Source: Actinomadura sp. 7K507 (GTDB lineage: Bacteria; Actinomycetota; Actinomycetes; Streptosporangiales; Streptosporangiaceae). Taken from it: a DNA stretch of 64,000 nt. The notes under the pieces are model-generated. The model did not search any database. It was not told the DNA's origin and saw nothing but the letters and a program-made list of their open reading frames with translations. A program made the translations under genes and the position numbers. Where the stretch lies: positions 1 through 64,000 of the forward strand of contig NZ_SMKK01000010.1 of the NCBI RefSeq assembly GCF_004348425.1, written 5' to 3'. Position 1 is the first letter of the stretch. Every line of letters starts with the position of its first letter. Below are positions 7,825 through 16,514 of the stretch, piece after piece.

Positions 7825-9072
7825 TTATCCGGCGGTCAGGAGGCAGGCGTCCCATGGCCACGGCTGTTCGGCGTCCGCGGCTGTGCGGGTCAGCTCGATC
7901 CCGGCTGCGCCGTCCAGGAGCCCCACTTGCGCCGCCGGTTGGGGTGTCGGAGCGGCAAGGCGGGTCTTCAGCGCGAGGAGGCGTTCGGTCAGGACGCCTG
8001 TGCTGGCGTCGGCGGCAGCGCGGGCGGCGGTGAGCAGGAGCCCGGCCCAGCCGTGGCAGAGGGTGCTGCCGGTCAGTTCCGCGAGGGGTCGAGGGTTGGT
8101 GATGCAGCCGAGGATGGCTTGTTCGGCGGCGCGTTGCCGGTGTGGGTCGTCCAGTGCCAGGGCGGCGAGTTGCTGGGCGCGTGCGAGTCCGGGGGTGCCG
8201 TAGCACCAGCTCGGTCGTCCCGGGCCTGGTTGGCGTGTGCGTCCGGTGCGGTACTCCTGGGCGGTGATCTGGGCGGGCCACCAGGTGGTGGTGCCGTGGC
8301 CTTGCCTCCAGGTGTCCAGCCACCGGCAGATGCGGTCGATGGCTTCGGCGTGGCCGTCGACGGTGACGCCGCGGCGTAGGGCGGTGGCCAGCAGCGCCAG
8401 CGGTCCGGTGATGCCGTGCGCCATGCCGAAGTTGGCATGACCACCGGGGAGGGAAGACGACGGCCGGTCAGTGTGGTCGTTTCCGGTCCACCATCCGGGC
8501 AGTGCGGCGTCGTGGTGGGGTGGGCGCAGTGGGAGCGTCAGTCGCACCAGGTAATCCAGGACTGCGCGGACGGCTGCGTCGTCGGGATGGCGGCGCAGGA
8601 GGTAGCAGCCGATGCCGGTCAGGCCGCTGATCAGGTCGTACTCGGCCAGCGCGGGAAGCTCGGCGCGGTCGATGCGCGCGTGCGCGGCACAGAGTCGATG
8701 GGCGGTGAGTTCCTCGATGTTGGTGTCGAGGGTGTGCAGGGCGGTGGTGTAGCCGGGGTGGTCGGCGTAGGCGATGGCGTAGGCCACGGCGGTGACCCCG
8801 TGGAACAGGCCGCTGCGGCGATGCGCCGAGATCGGTGCTCGGGTCGCGGCCGCGGCCCATTGGTGCGCGGTGTGCCAGGTTCCTTGTCCGGTGCGGGCGC
8901 GGGTGATGTGCAGGAGAGCGATGCCCGGCGCGCCACGTGACAGCGACTGGCCCCATTCGGGCTCGGGGTCGGTTCCGGTCGGGTCGACCAGTCGCACGTC
9001 CAGGGGCTCGTCAAGCTCCGAGGCTTGCGAGCAGGGACCCGAGGTAGGCGGTAGCGCAGGGGTGGTCTTCAC
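7825..9072 (-). CDS. fxlC: Lanthionine synthetase C-like cyclase of the FxLD cluster
   Basis: The product is 415 aa with an all-helical barrel fold. LanC hallmarks are NFGMAHG (214-220), SWCYGTPG with zinc ligand Cys290, and LCHGWAG with zinc ligands Cys339 and His340. It should add cysteine thiols to dehydrated Ser/Thr of the precursor to form thioether rings. The GTG at 9072 overlaps the dehydratase stop by four bases (GTGA), and AAAGGA precedes it. The open frame extends far upstream inside the dehydratase gene, but that part is an antisense-type artefact of high GC. Confidence 0.9.
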   Translation of the reverse strand: MKTTPALPPTSGPCSQASELDEPLDVRLVDPTGTDPEPEWGQSLSRGAPGIALLHITRARTGQGTWHTAHQWAAAATRAPISAHRRSGLFHGVTAVAYAIAYADHPGYTTALHTLDTNIEELTAHRLCAAHARIDRAELPALAEYDLISGLTGIGCYLLRRHPDDAAVRAVLDYLVRLTLPLRPPHHDAALPGWWTGNDHTDRPSSSLPGGHANFGMAHGITGPLALLATALRRGVTVDGHAEAIDRICRWLDTWRQGHGTTTWWPAQITAQEYRTGRTRQPGPGRPSWCYGTPGLARAQQLAALALDDPHRQRAAEQAILGCITNPRPLAELTGSTLCHGWAGLLLTAARAAADASTGVLTERLLALKTRLAAPTPQPAAQVGLLDGAAGIELTRTAADAEQPWPWDACLLTAG

Positions 9073-12000
9073 TGTCGTTCCTTTCGCGCGCGCCAGGTCA
9101 GCGCGGCCGCGCGGGCCAGATGGAGGGCTTGGTATTCGGCGGGCCGATGGGGGCCCGTGACGCGGATGTGGTGCATGTGCAGCAGCGACGCCAGCACCTC
9201 GTCGACGTCGAAGCCGGGAGGCAACCGATCTCGATAAGCGGTGATGGCGGCGTGACGGGCGTCCCAGAGCGGCACGAGCACGTTGGCGTCGGGCAAGTCC
9301 CGGGCGCCAGTGGCCAGGGCGATCGCCTCTGCGCGGACCGCCCGGTCGGGTGGAGTATCGGGCGGGGCGGTGGGGTGCTCGATCAGCCATTGCATGCCGG
9401 CTGCGGTGCTGCCGGTGAACGCCGCGGTGATCGCGGTGAAGCCGGCGGCGGCCAGCGCGGCCGGCGCTGCCGCGCCAGGTGGGAGGGCGAGCTGGGCTCC
9501 GACGGCGGTGGAGTCGGTAACGAAGACCCGCTCGGCGGCCTCCAGCGCGGGGCCGTGTCCGTACCGGCCGACCTCGGGGTCGTAGGTGTCCAGGATCAAC
9601 CGCCGGACCATGCCGTGCTCCCGCAGCCGTGCGGCCCAGGCGCCCACGGCCGCAGCACATGTTCCATAGTGCCGGGGACCGGTGGTGCGGACCCGTATCC
9701 GCAGGTGGTCGGGGTCGGTGGCGTCGCGATAACGCAGCCACCACACCGCTGAGGCGGTGCCCAAACCGTCCTCGGCGCGCCCACCGGGACCGCTATGCCC
9801 GGCCTGGCCGTCCGGTTGGTTCAGATCGGGTTCGCTCAGGTCGTCCAGGAGCACGGGTAGATGCTCGGCGAGGATGCGGGAGTGCAGGCCGGGGGGCGCG
9901 TACAGCTTGGCTGACAGCCACCGTGTGTCCGAAGCGCCCGGGAGCTGCCCGGCCGTGTTGGTGACCGGCACCGGGCGGTGGCGTTCCAGCGGGCAAGGGA
10001 CCGGTGGGCGGGTGGACAGCATCGGGACCACGACCTGGTGGGCGTGGCCGTCCAACCAGCGATCTCCGGCGGGGTCGGGCGCTTCCACCAGGACGACGTG
10101 CCCGGCCCGGTCAAGGCGGTCCCGCAGGATTGCGGCATGGGCGGGTTCGGTCAGGTCGAGCCGCAGCGCGCGGTCGTCCTCGTGTAGTTCCACAGCCGCC
10201 GGGGTCCGCCATCGCCGCCGCCAGCGCCGGAACGCGGTGTCGAAGGCCGCCCAGTCGGCGCCGTGGGCGGGCACGTCGTCGATGGTCAGGCGCCAGCGCG
10301 CGGGCGACAGTACGCAGCGGCCGTAGCGGACGCGCGGGAGATAGGGCAGTTCGGCGGCCGTCCCCCAGTCGAACTCGGTGTAGCGGGCGGCGCGACCGCG
10401 GGCCATCGCGATCAGGAAGCGGGCCAGCGTCGGCGGCTGCTTGTCCAGCCGCAGCGCGTGGAAGACGTGCGGTTCGACCACACGGTCCAGCCGACGCGAC
10501 ACAAGGTAAAGCTGATCGAAGTCGGCCGTGACCGCCAGGTCCTCCACATCGAGCAGCACCGGTCTCTTACTAGCCGCCTGCTCGCCGCTCGCAGGCGGAG
10601 GCCGGTGTTCTCCCAAGGAGATGATGTGCGGTAGGAACAGATCGGTGCGGGCGATGTTGTCGGCGTGCGGGTAGATCATCGGGGCCGACACCTGCGCGGG
10701 CACCGCGCCCGCAACGGTGGTGGGCACCTGCGCGAAGACCTCGGCCAGCGGGGAGCCCGCGCTGGTGAACCGGCCGGTCATCGTCCCGACAGCGCGGGCC
10801 GGGCTGACGGTGAGGGTGTAGTCGCCGCGATCGAGCGCGGCAGGGCTGGTGGCGTGGACGCGGGCGCTCAGTTCCGTGTGCGGAGGTATCCGTACCTGGC
10901 CGATGTCGGCGCCCAGAGCCGCCACGGTCTCCTCGTTCAGCACGATCTCCCCGGCCTGGTCGATGATCGCGCGGTGGACCAGCGCCAGCAGCCCGGCGTC
11001 CCGGCCGGCGGGCCGGTTCTCGGCCTCCACGCCGGGCTCGGGCTCGGGCAGTACCGCCCCCGGGTAGCCACCGGGATAGCCCAGGCCCGCGCCGGGGTCG
11101 ACGAGCTCAGGAAGCGCCACAAGCGTGCCGGTGCCGTACCGGTCCAGGAAGGCCGCATGGTATTCGCGCCACGCCGCGTGGCCGCCGGGCTGAGCAGTCA
11201 GGCGCATCAGCACTGAGGCGGCCTCCGCCATGTCCTCGGCGACCACCTCGGGGAGCTGAACCCGGCAGTCCAGGCGCAAGTCCGTTACGACGGGGCTACG
11301 CCCAGCCGTAGCGAGCAGACGCATCTTCGGTTCCAAACCCACGCGCCTGCCGTCCCAATCCTCCTCCCGCGCACGGCACTGGTCACCATGCCGGTCACCG
11401 TGGTCGCCGGGCGCGCGGATGCCGTCGGCGAGCATCGCCTGGACGACGCGCAGCTCGGCGACGGTTTCCGAGACCGCCGCGATCTCAGCTGCGTTCACCC
11501 GCTGCAGCTGCGCGAGCAGATGACCGAGCGGGTCCGGGGCGGTGCCTGGTGCCCGCAGCGCCGACACCAGGAACCGCTGCCTCACCAGTTCGGTGAGCAT
11601 CGCGTTGATCGTGGCGGCGGCCACGCCCGGGAACTGCGCGGCCAGGCACGCCGCCATGTCGGCGAACACCATCGGGGTCCGGGTGGCAGCCTCCGCTGCC
11701 CGCACTGCCGGGGTGCGGCGGATCTCCACTCGCCCTGAGCCGGACGGCACGGTCAGCCAGCCACCGTGAGGCTGGCGCAGGGTGCTGATGGTCACCGGGA
11801 GTCGCTCCAGCAGCGGCGCACACTGCTCCAATCCGGTGATGACCTCATTGAGCCACTCGGCATCAGCGCGGACCCTCACCCGATGCCGACCGCCCCATCC
11901 GACGTCGGCCGCTGCGGTGAACTCGACGTCTGCGACCCCGGCGAACAGCCCGAACGGTGTCGGCCGGGACGTCTCGCGCAGCACGTACCGCACCACCGAC

Positions 12001-12260
12001 ACCACCGCGCGGCGCATGTCCTTGACCGGCACCGGTTCGCCCGCGCAGATCGCCTCAACGCGCCGCGCCAAGGACCGGCTGGCGGTCCGGATCGCCGCGG
12101 CGGTGGGCCCTTGCCACACATGTTGCAGCCAGGCCCGCCATCCGCCCGGGTCGGGGTCCCCAACCAGATCGGGCCACGCAGAGGGTGCGGAGCCGGCCGG
12201 AGAGCTGGCCGCGCGCAGCAACCCACAAGGGGCAGGCCGGTAGAGCCGGTGAGAGTTCAT
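9069..12260 (-). CDS. fxlB: Class I lanthipeptide dehydratase (LanB) with fused thiopeptide-type elimination domain
   Basis: The product is 1063 aa. The N-terminal glutamylation domain shows LRETSRPTPFGLFAGVA near residue 105. The C-terminal elimination domain spans roughly the last 300 residues (WLSAKLYAPPG, then WWLRYRD and LRIRVR). This is a full-length LanB, which uses glutamyl-tRNA to dehydrate Ser/Thr. ATG 12260 has GGAGGAA at a good distance; the longer frame upstream has no credible coding character. The gene lies 104 bases after the precursor gene and is translationally coupled to the cyclase gene downstream. Confidence 0.9.
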   Translation of the reverse strand: MNSHRLYRPAPCGLLRAASSPAGSAPSAWPDLVGDPDPGGWRAWLQHVWQGPTAAAIRTASRSLARRVEAICAGEPVPVKDMRRAVVSVVRYVLRETSRPTPFGLFAGVADVEFTAAADVGWGGRHRVRVRADAEWLNEVITGLEQCAPLLERLPVTISTLRQPHGGWLTVPSGSGRVEIRRTPAVRAAEAATRTPMVFADMAACLAAQFPGVAAATINAMLTELVRQRFLVSALRAPGTAPDPLGHLLAQLQRVNAAEIAAVSETVAELRVVQAMLADGIRAPGDHGDRHGDQCRAREEDWDGRRVGLEPKMRLLATAGRSPVVTDLRLDCRVQLPEVVAEDMAEAASVLMRLTAQPGGHAAWREYHAAFLDRYGTGTLVALPELVDPGAGLGYPGGYPGAVLPEPEPGVEAENRPAGRDAGLLALVHRAIIDQAGEIVLNEETVAALGADIGQVRIPPHTELSARVHATSPAALDRGDYTLTVSPARAVGTMTGRFTSAGSPLAEVFAQVPTTVAGAVPAQVSAPMIYPHADNIARTDLFLPHIISLGEHRPPPASGEQAASKRPVLLDVEDLAVTADFDQLYLVSRRLDRVVEPHVFHALRLDKQPPTLARFLIAMARGRAARYTEFDWGTAAELPYLPRVRYGRCVLSPARWRLTIDDVPAHGADWAAFDTAFRRWRRRWRTPAAVELHEDDRALRLDLTEPAHAAILRDRLDRAGHVVLVEAPDPAGDRWLDGHAHQVVVPMLSTRPPVPCPLERHRPVPVTNTAGQLPGASDTRWLSAKLYAPPGLHSRILAEHLPVLLDDLSEPDLNQPDGQAGHSGPGGRAEDGLGTASAVWWLRYRDATDPDHLRIRVRTTGPRHYGTCAAAVGAWAARLREHGMVRRLILDTYDPEVGRYGHGPALEAAERVFVTDSTAVGAQLALPPGAAAPAALAAAGFTAITAAFTGSTAAGMQWLIEHPTAPPDTPPDRAVRAEAIALATGARDLPDANVLVPLWDARHAAITAYRDRLPPGFDVDEVLASLLHMHHIRVTGPHRPAEYQALHLARAAALTWRARKERQ

Positions 12261-12364
12261 CGTTCCTCCGTTTGGCTGGTCATCGCCCGAACGGCAATCG
12301 CGGTGGCGGCCGGAGACGGACGGCAGCACGGGGCCGCGGCCCGCCTCCGGCCGATGTCGGTTGG

Positions 12365-12532
12365 CTAGGCCGCGCTGTTGCAGGAGCTGGCGCACGAGGG
12401 CGGGCAGCCGTTGGAGGTGTCGCACGCCTTCTGCGCAGCGGGCCGCAACGCGTCGTCCTCGATGACGCGCACGTCCAGGACGAAGTCGTCCTCGCTGCTG
12501 GTGGGGGCTTGGGTGATGTCGGCGACGCTCAT
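12365..12532 (-). CDS. fxlA: FxLD-family class I lanthipeptide precursor
   Basis: A 55-aa peptide starting at ATG 12532 with AGGGAGAGG upstream. The leader contains Phe-Val-Leu-Asp at residues 17-20, the family's FxLD motif, followed by an acidic VRVIEDDAL segment. The core region after about residue 33 has four cysteines (37, 43, 47, 51) and six Ser/Thr (39, 40, 46, 49, 50, 53), enough for up to four thioether rings. The pair of prolines at 44-45 separates the first and second ring regions. Cleavage site and ring pattern cannot be read from sequence. No dedicated protease or exporter gene is seen beside the cluster. Confidence 0.9.
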   Translation of the reverse strand: MSVADITQAPTSSEDDFVLDVRVIEDDALRPAAQKACDTSNGCPPSCASSCNSAA

Positions 12533-12640
12533 GATCGCCTCTCCCTTCTGGCTGGTTCTGCGGGGCCGGGGACGGCCTCGCTCCGGTTGCCTCCACGGTC
12601 GGCCGCGACCGACGAGAGCATCAATGTCGCCGTTGTGGGC

Positions 12641-12680
12641 GAATCATTGCCGCGACCATTGCCGGTCACGGCAATGATTC
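12641..12680. promoter_or_regulatory. 40-bp palindromic operator candidate between fxlA and its regulator
   Basis: Two perfect 12-bp arms (GAATCATTGCCG at 12641-12652; its inverse at 12669-12680) flank a third copy of ATTGCCG at 12658-12664. The two direct copies are 12 bases apart, about one helical turn. The element lies in the divergent region between the precursor gene (start 12532) and the regulator gene (start 12737). A dimeric regulator binding here could control both directions. It also overlaps the ATG at 12674, an argument against using that codon as the regulator's start. Confidence 0.65.
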
Positions 12681-12736
12681 ATGCGATAGCGCCGGGTTAC
12701 GCTCACCTTCCTGGTGTCGCGCCGGAAGGCAGGGCG

Positions 12737-14188
12737 TTGCCGCACACGATCAGCCGGGCCCGCCGCAAGGAACTCGCCGCGCAGGCCCGCACCATCCGCT
12801 CCCAAGGCCAGCGTTCCGGCTGGCCGGTCGAAAAGATCGCCGCGCACATCCGCGGCCGACTGCCCCAGGTCCTGCCGCTGGAGGCCTGGCGATGGGCCTA
12901 CGGCTGGTCCCGCGCCGACGTGATCGGCGCTATCGCGGATCTGTACCTTGCCGACGGGCTCGGTGTCCCCGCGGTGAACCCGGCGATGCTGTGCCGCTGG
13001 GAGCACGGCGCGTTCCCACCCGGCCCCGAGTACGGCATCGCCCTGTGCCGCATCTACAACGCCACCCCCGCCCAACTCGGGTTACCGACATGGGCGAGCC
13101 CTCCAGCGGGCAACCACCGCCGGGGGTACGGTGCGTGGCAGAAACGACCGCAGCGACCACGGAATGGGGCTCTCATGGCGGCTGGCGACAACGGACTCGC
13201 AGCACTGCGCGAGAGCGTCGAACTCGCCAGGGAAGTGGAGGGACCCGCGGGCGGCCAGCAGACCCGTGACAACCTCGCCGCCGCACTCGCCCACTACGAC
13301 CTGCGCTACTCGCAGTACCCACCGGCCGTGCTGTCGCAAGAGGTGCACCGTTGCCGCACCCTGGTCAACGACCTGCTCCACCAACCTCAGCCCGAGACCT
13401 CCCGGCGTGAACTACGCCGCATCGCCGGATGGCTGTCCGCCGCGGTCGGAAACCTCGCGTTCCACCTCGGCGACCAAGCCGCGGCCGACGTTCACCTGGC
13501 CACGGCCGCCCGACTTGGCACCGACGTCGGAGACCGCTGGCTGCAGTGCTGGACCACCGGCGCCCGCGCCATGATCGCCTACTACGGCAACCGGCACGCC
13601 GCCGCGATCGAGCTGGCCCAGCATGCCTACGAGCAGGCAGAGTCACCACTACGACAGGCACAGATCCTCGCCTGGGGACTGCTGCGCCCCACCGCCGCAC
13701 TCGGCCCCCATACCCGCACCGAGATCGCGCGACTCTCCGGCCAAGCCCAAGACGCCATGGACGCCGCCCCAGACGACGACGTGCCAGGCCGGTTCGGATT
13801 CGACCGCGCAGAGTTGGCGATGCACCAAGCCGAAGCCGCCCTCGTGGCAAGCGACCCGGCCCAGGCCACCCGGTACGCCGGCAACTCCCTCCAGCACATC
13901 CCACACGGCCGCCCCGGATGGGCCGCCGCCACCCTCGTCTTCGCCCGCGCCGAAGCCGCCCAAGGCCGAGCCGACGACGCCGCATCACTCGCCATGACCG
14001 TGCTGGACACCATGCCCCAAGAAGCTCTGCGCGCCACCACACGTGACCGCCTGACCGCACTGCAGAACGAACTACACCGCCGCCCCGGCACACCCAGCCA
14101 CGGAGTCATGGAGCTCTACGCCCGTACAGAAGCCCTCCCACCACTAGCCCCAACCGGCCATGCCAGCAACGAACCCAACGGACACTGA
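12737..14188 (+). CDS. Helix-turn-helix regulator of the FxLD lanthipeptide cluster
   Basis: The product is 483 aa. The N-terminal about 130 residues are helical and HTH-like (SRARRKELAAQARTIR, a WRWAYGWSRADVIGAI helix and an MLCRWEHG segment). The rest is a tetratricopeptide-like helical array (LAAALAHYDLRY, WLSAAVGNLAFHLGDQ, AAIELAQHAYEQ). TTG 12737 is preferred because GGAAGG lies 7 bases upstream and the 12674 ATG sits inside the operator-like palindrome with no binding site. Regulators of this architecture accompany FxLD clusters. Divergent placement suggests it controls the biosynthetic operon and itself. Confidence 0.7.
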   Translation: MPHTISRARRKELAAQARTIRSQGQRSGWPVEKIAAHIRGRLPQVLPLEAWRWAYGWSRADVIGAIADLYLADGLGVPAVNPAMLCRWEHGAFPPGPEYGIALCRIYNATPAQLGLPTWASPPAGNHRRGYGAWQKRPQRPRNGALMAAGDNGLAALRESVELAREVEGPAGGQQTRDNLAAALAHYDLRYSQYPPAVLSQEVHRCRTLVNDLLHQPQPETSRRELRRIAGWLSAAVGNLAFHLGDQAAADVHLATAARLGTDVGDRWLQCWTTGARAMIAYYGNRHAAAIELAQHAYEQAESPLRQAQILAWGLLRPTAALGPHTRTEIARLSGQAQDAMDAAPDDDVPGRFGFDRAELAMHQAEAALVASDPAQATRYAGNSLQHIPHGRPGWAAATLVFARAEAAQGRADDAASLAMTVLDTMPQEALRATTRDRLTALQNELHRRPGTPSHGVMELYARTEALPPLAPTGHASNEPNGH

Positions 14189-14298
14189 ACCCGGATCGAC
14201 CCGTCTGCCCCTGGCTTGTGGCCCTCGCATCAATCCCGAAGACCACCCGGCGGCGGGCGAACCCCCAATGCGCCAGCCGACCCCGCAACCGGGACACC

Positions 14299-14340
14299 CC
14301 GGACGCCCTTTGTGTCCGGCGCACGTGCCCGGGGGGCACG
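14299..14340. terminator. Paired hairpins between convergent genes
   Basis: Two small stems, CCGGAC/GTCCGG (14299-14304 with 14314-14319) and CGTGCCC/GGGCACG (14324-14330 with 14334-14340), lie in the gap between the regulator gene and the oppositely oriented phosphotransferase gene. They could end transcription from both sides. There is no clear T-tract. Confidence 0.35.
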
Positions 14341-14351
14341 CCGGTCCTCGG

Positions 14352-15407
14352 TTAGCTGGCCTGGAATGCGTCCTGGACTTCGTCGAGGCGTTCGCTCCAC
14401 CATTCCAGCAGCCGTTCACCCGACACCCACAGGGCATCAGGCCCGTGATCAGCCTTGTCGTAGTGCCACTGCAACTGCCAGAAGTCGGTCATCCGCTTCC
14501 ACCACAACCGCTGGACCGCGTCCCCCAGCGCCTCATCCGAAATGGCGATGATCGTCCGGTACCCGGCGACGAAGGCCGAGACATTGTGTAGATCAAGGCG
14601 TCCCCCATCAGTGGTGAACTGCACCTGCGCCGTTCTCACGACCTCCTCGGCGTATGGGCGAACCGCCAGACGATCCCAGTCCAAAACCGCAGTGACTTCC
14701 CCGGCGCGCCAGAGCAGGTTGAGCGGCTGGAGGTCTCCGTGCGTCCAACCCGCAGGCCCAACGGGAACCTCGTCCGCAGGCCGCCGCCCGGCGTGGGCGT
14801 CGATCAGAACCTTCCTGCGCCTCAGGCGGCGACGGGCATCGACGTCGAACGGTGCGTCCTCGTCCAGAGCCGTGATCACGTCGAGGAACCGGTCAGCCTC
14901 TTCCAATGCGGCCTCCGGCGTCGTAACCTTCGCTCTCGAAGCTTCCTCGGGTCGGTCCAAGCCGGCCCTTGGCGAAGCGAGCGCCATGTGGATACGGCCG
15001 ACCAGCACTCCTAATCCGTGCGCCTCGCCCTGGTCCAACGATGTACCTGACCGGTGCGCGCCTTCCGCCCACTCCAGAACGCAGTAGCCACGTCCGTCGA
15101 TCTCCGCGACCGGGTCGGTTCCGACCAGTCGCGGAGCGCAGACCGGCAACCCTTCAGCGCTGAGAATGCCCAGTACGCTGAGGCTTCTACGCGCTTTCGG
15201 CAGCGTCACATCGACGATCTGCTTGAGAGCGAAGCCCCCTCGGTCCGTCTCCAGCCGCCAGTTCGGGTTCATCATCCCCTCGGCGATGAAACCCACATGC
15301 CGGACCTTGCCGAGTTCGAACCGTTCCGCGATCCCCGCCAGCTCACTCTCGCCGATCCGGGCCCGAGCGGGTTGCGTCACCGCAGAGGTCTCCTCAGTCA
15401 CCCTCAA
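14352..15407 (-). CDS. Aminoglycoside phosphotransferase-family (APH) kinase-like protein
   Basis: The product is 351 aa with a kinase-like fold. Visible motifs are WTHGDLQPLNLL (catalytic loop, HGD) and VLDWDR (metal-binding Asp), with an N-lobe that includes NWRLET and FALKQ (the Lys is the likely ATP-contacting residue). The C-terminal region is Trp-rich (LWWKRMTDFWQLQWHY). The substrate cannot be told; relatives phosphorylate antibiotics, homoserine or choline-like compounds. It is convergent with the lanthipeptide regulator, so a self-resistance role is possible but unproven. Confidence 0.75.
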   Translation of the reverse strand: MRVTEETSAVTQPARARIGESELAGIAERFELGKVRHVGFIAEGMMNPNWRLETDRGGFALKQIVDVTLPKARRSLSVLGILSAEGLPVCAPRLVGTDPVAEIDGRGYCVLEWAEGAHRSGTSLDQGEAHGLGVLVGRIHMALASPRAGLDRPEEASRAKVTTPEAALEEADRFLDVITALDEDAPFDVDARRRLRRRKVLIDAHAGRRPADEVPVGPAGWTHGDLQPLNLLWRAGEVTAVLDWDRLAVRPYAEEVVRTAQVQFTTDGGRLDLHNVSAFVAGYRTIIAISDEALGDAVQRLWWKRMTDFWQLQWHYDKADHGPDALWVSGERLLEWWSERLDEVQDAFQAS

Positions 15408-15411
15408 AAGG

Positions 15412-15465
15412 CTATGTCACCGCCGCTCGTCCATGCGCAGGTACAGGCCGTCGGGGTCCGGGCGG
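15412..15465 (-). pseudogene. Possible remnant of an hsaC-like extradiol dioxygenase gene
   Basis: On the minus strand a short open segment reads PDPDGLYLRMDERR then TGA. Extradiol steroid-ring dioxygenases (HsaC/BphC type) have a conserved GPDPDALYLRMDE stretch near residue 40, so this looks like a sliver of such a gene. It abuts an SDR remnant of the opposite orientation. Only about 17 residues are involved, so the assignment is weak. It is notable because hsaC is missing from the steroid cluster in this window. Confidence 0.3.
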
Positions 15466-15722
15466 CGGGACGATCGTCAAACTGTGCTCCGGGTCGGCCA
15501 CCAGCGACCCGCCGGGGCCGCCCGGCGAAGGCGGCTGGGGCGTGGCGTACTCGGCGTCCAAGGCGGCATTCGGGCGGCTCGCCGGCGCGATCAGCGCCGA
15601 GTACCTGGGACGCGGCGTCCGCGCCTTCAACCTCGACCCCGGCTTCGTGGTCACCGAGGCGGGCGCGGCGCGAGGCGGCCTCGCCTCCCTCCAGGACGAG
15701 GGGTACGAGCCGAAGATCGTCA
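15464..15722 (+). pseudogene. Fragment of a short-chain dehydrogenase gene duplicated from, or related to, 17557-18393
   Basis: Positions 15464-15712 align without gaps to 18022-18270 in the SDR gene, with close to 88% identity by eye. The frame stays open across the aligned part and encodes the serine/tyrosine active-site region (CSGSATSDPP, then VAYSASKAAFGRLAG) and the FNLDPGFVVTEAG strand. The nucleotide-binding half and the C-terminus are absent. Divergence is greater than for the hsaA scar at 4.0 kb, so it may derive from a paralogous cluster and not from the copy in this window. Confidence 0.8.
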
Positions 15723-16382
15723 GAGGTCCAGCAGCGACGTCTGCTGTGACTCGCCCTGATCGGGACGGTCGGGGGTGAGGGGCAGTCCGGCGATGCGGCG
15801 TAGTTCGCCGTAGGTAGGTGTGTTCGCGGTGGGGAGATCGTTGATGAGGGTGGTGAGGAGGAGTGCGGCTCCTGCGGTGTCCCAGAGTGCGCGGTGCGGC
15901 CGACTACCTGGAGCCAGGGCGCTGACCTTGCCAGCGAGGTCGTAGCGGTCCAGGAGGACGGTCAGCGCGTTGCGTTTCTGGGCGGGGCGGAGGTGGCGGG
16001 CCAGCTGCAGGGTGTCGATCATGCCTGCTGGCTGGATATCGGGGCATCGGCGGTGCAGGAGACGCCAGTCGACGCCGACGTTGTGGCCGACGATGATCCG
16101 TCCGGCAAGCCGGTCGGCCAGCTCGGGCGCGACCTCGTCCAAGGCGGGTGCGCCGGCGAGGACCTCGTTGGTTAGGCCGGGTGAGATCCAGGGCCTGCGT
16201 GGGACGGGCCGTCCGGGGTTGATCAGGGTGCTGTATGCGTCGGTGAGAGACGGGCGACCGCCGATGATGGGGATGACTGCGATCTCGAGGATCGCCTCGT
16301 CGCGGTCCTGGGCGCCGGTGCCCTCCAGATCGAGTGCGACCAGTGGAGCGTCCTTCCAGGACGTGCTGATCATCTCAGTCAC
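15720..16382 (-). CDS. DEDDh 3'-5' exonuclease (DnaQ-like)
   Basis: The product is 220 aa. Exonuclease motifs are LVALDLEGTG (Asp and Glu of ExoI), IIVGHNVGVDWRLL (ExoII Asp) and PHRALWDTAGAALLL (ExoIII His and Asp). It is the size of a stand-alone DnaQ-family nuclease and not a polymerase subunit. The start ATG at 16382 leaves a short unstructured N-terminus. Its 3' end abuts the SDR remnant. Role may be RNA trimming or DNA repair; the substrate is not readable. Confidence 0.85.
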   Translation of the reverse strand: MTEMISTSWKDAPLVALDLEGTGAQDRDEAILEIAVIPIIGGRPSLTDAYSTLINPGRPVPRRPWISPGLTNEVLAGAPALDEVAPELADRLAGRIIVGHNVGVDWRLLHRRCPDIQPAGMIDTLQLARHLRPAQKRNALTVLLDRYDLAGKVSALAPGSRPHRALWDTAGAALLLTTLINDLPTANTPTYGELRRIAGLPLTPDRPDQGESQQTSLLDL

Positions 16383-16514
16383 CCGTCTCCCGGCCGTTCT
16401 CGTCTGGGGTCAGTCGTCCTCATCAAACCGTGTAGCGGTGACGAACTGCTGGCGAAGCACCGTCATCTGGTCGTGTTCCTGCTCGGGGACCTGGTGGCCG
16501 GTGAGTGACCGGCC

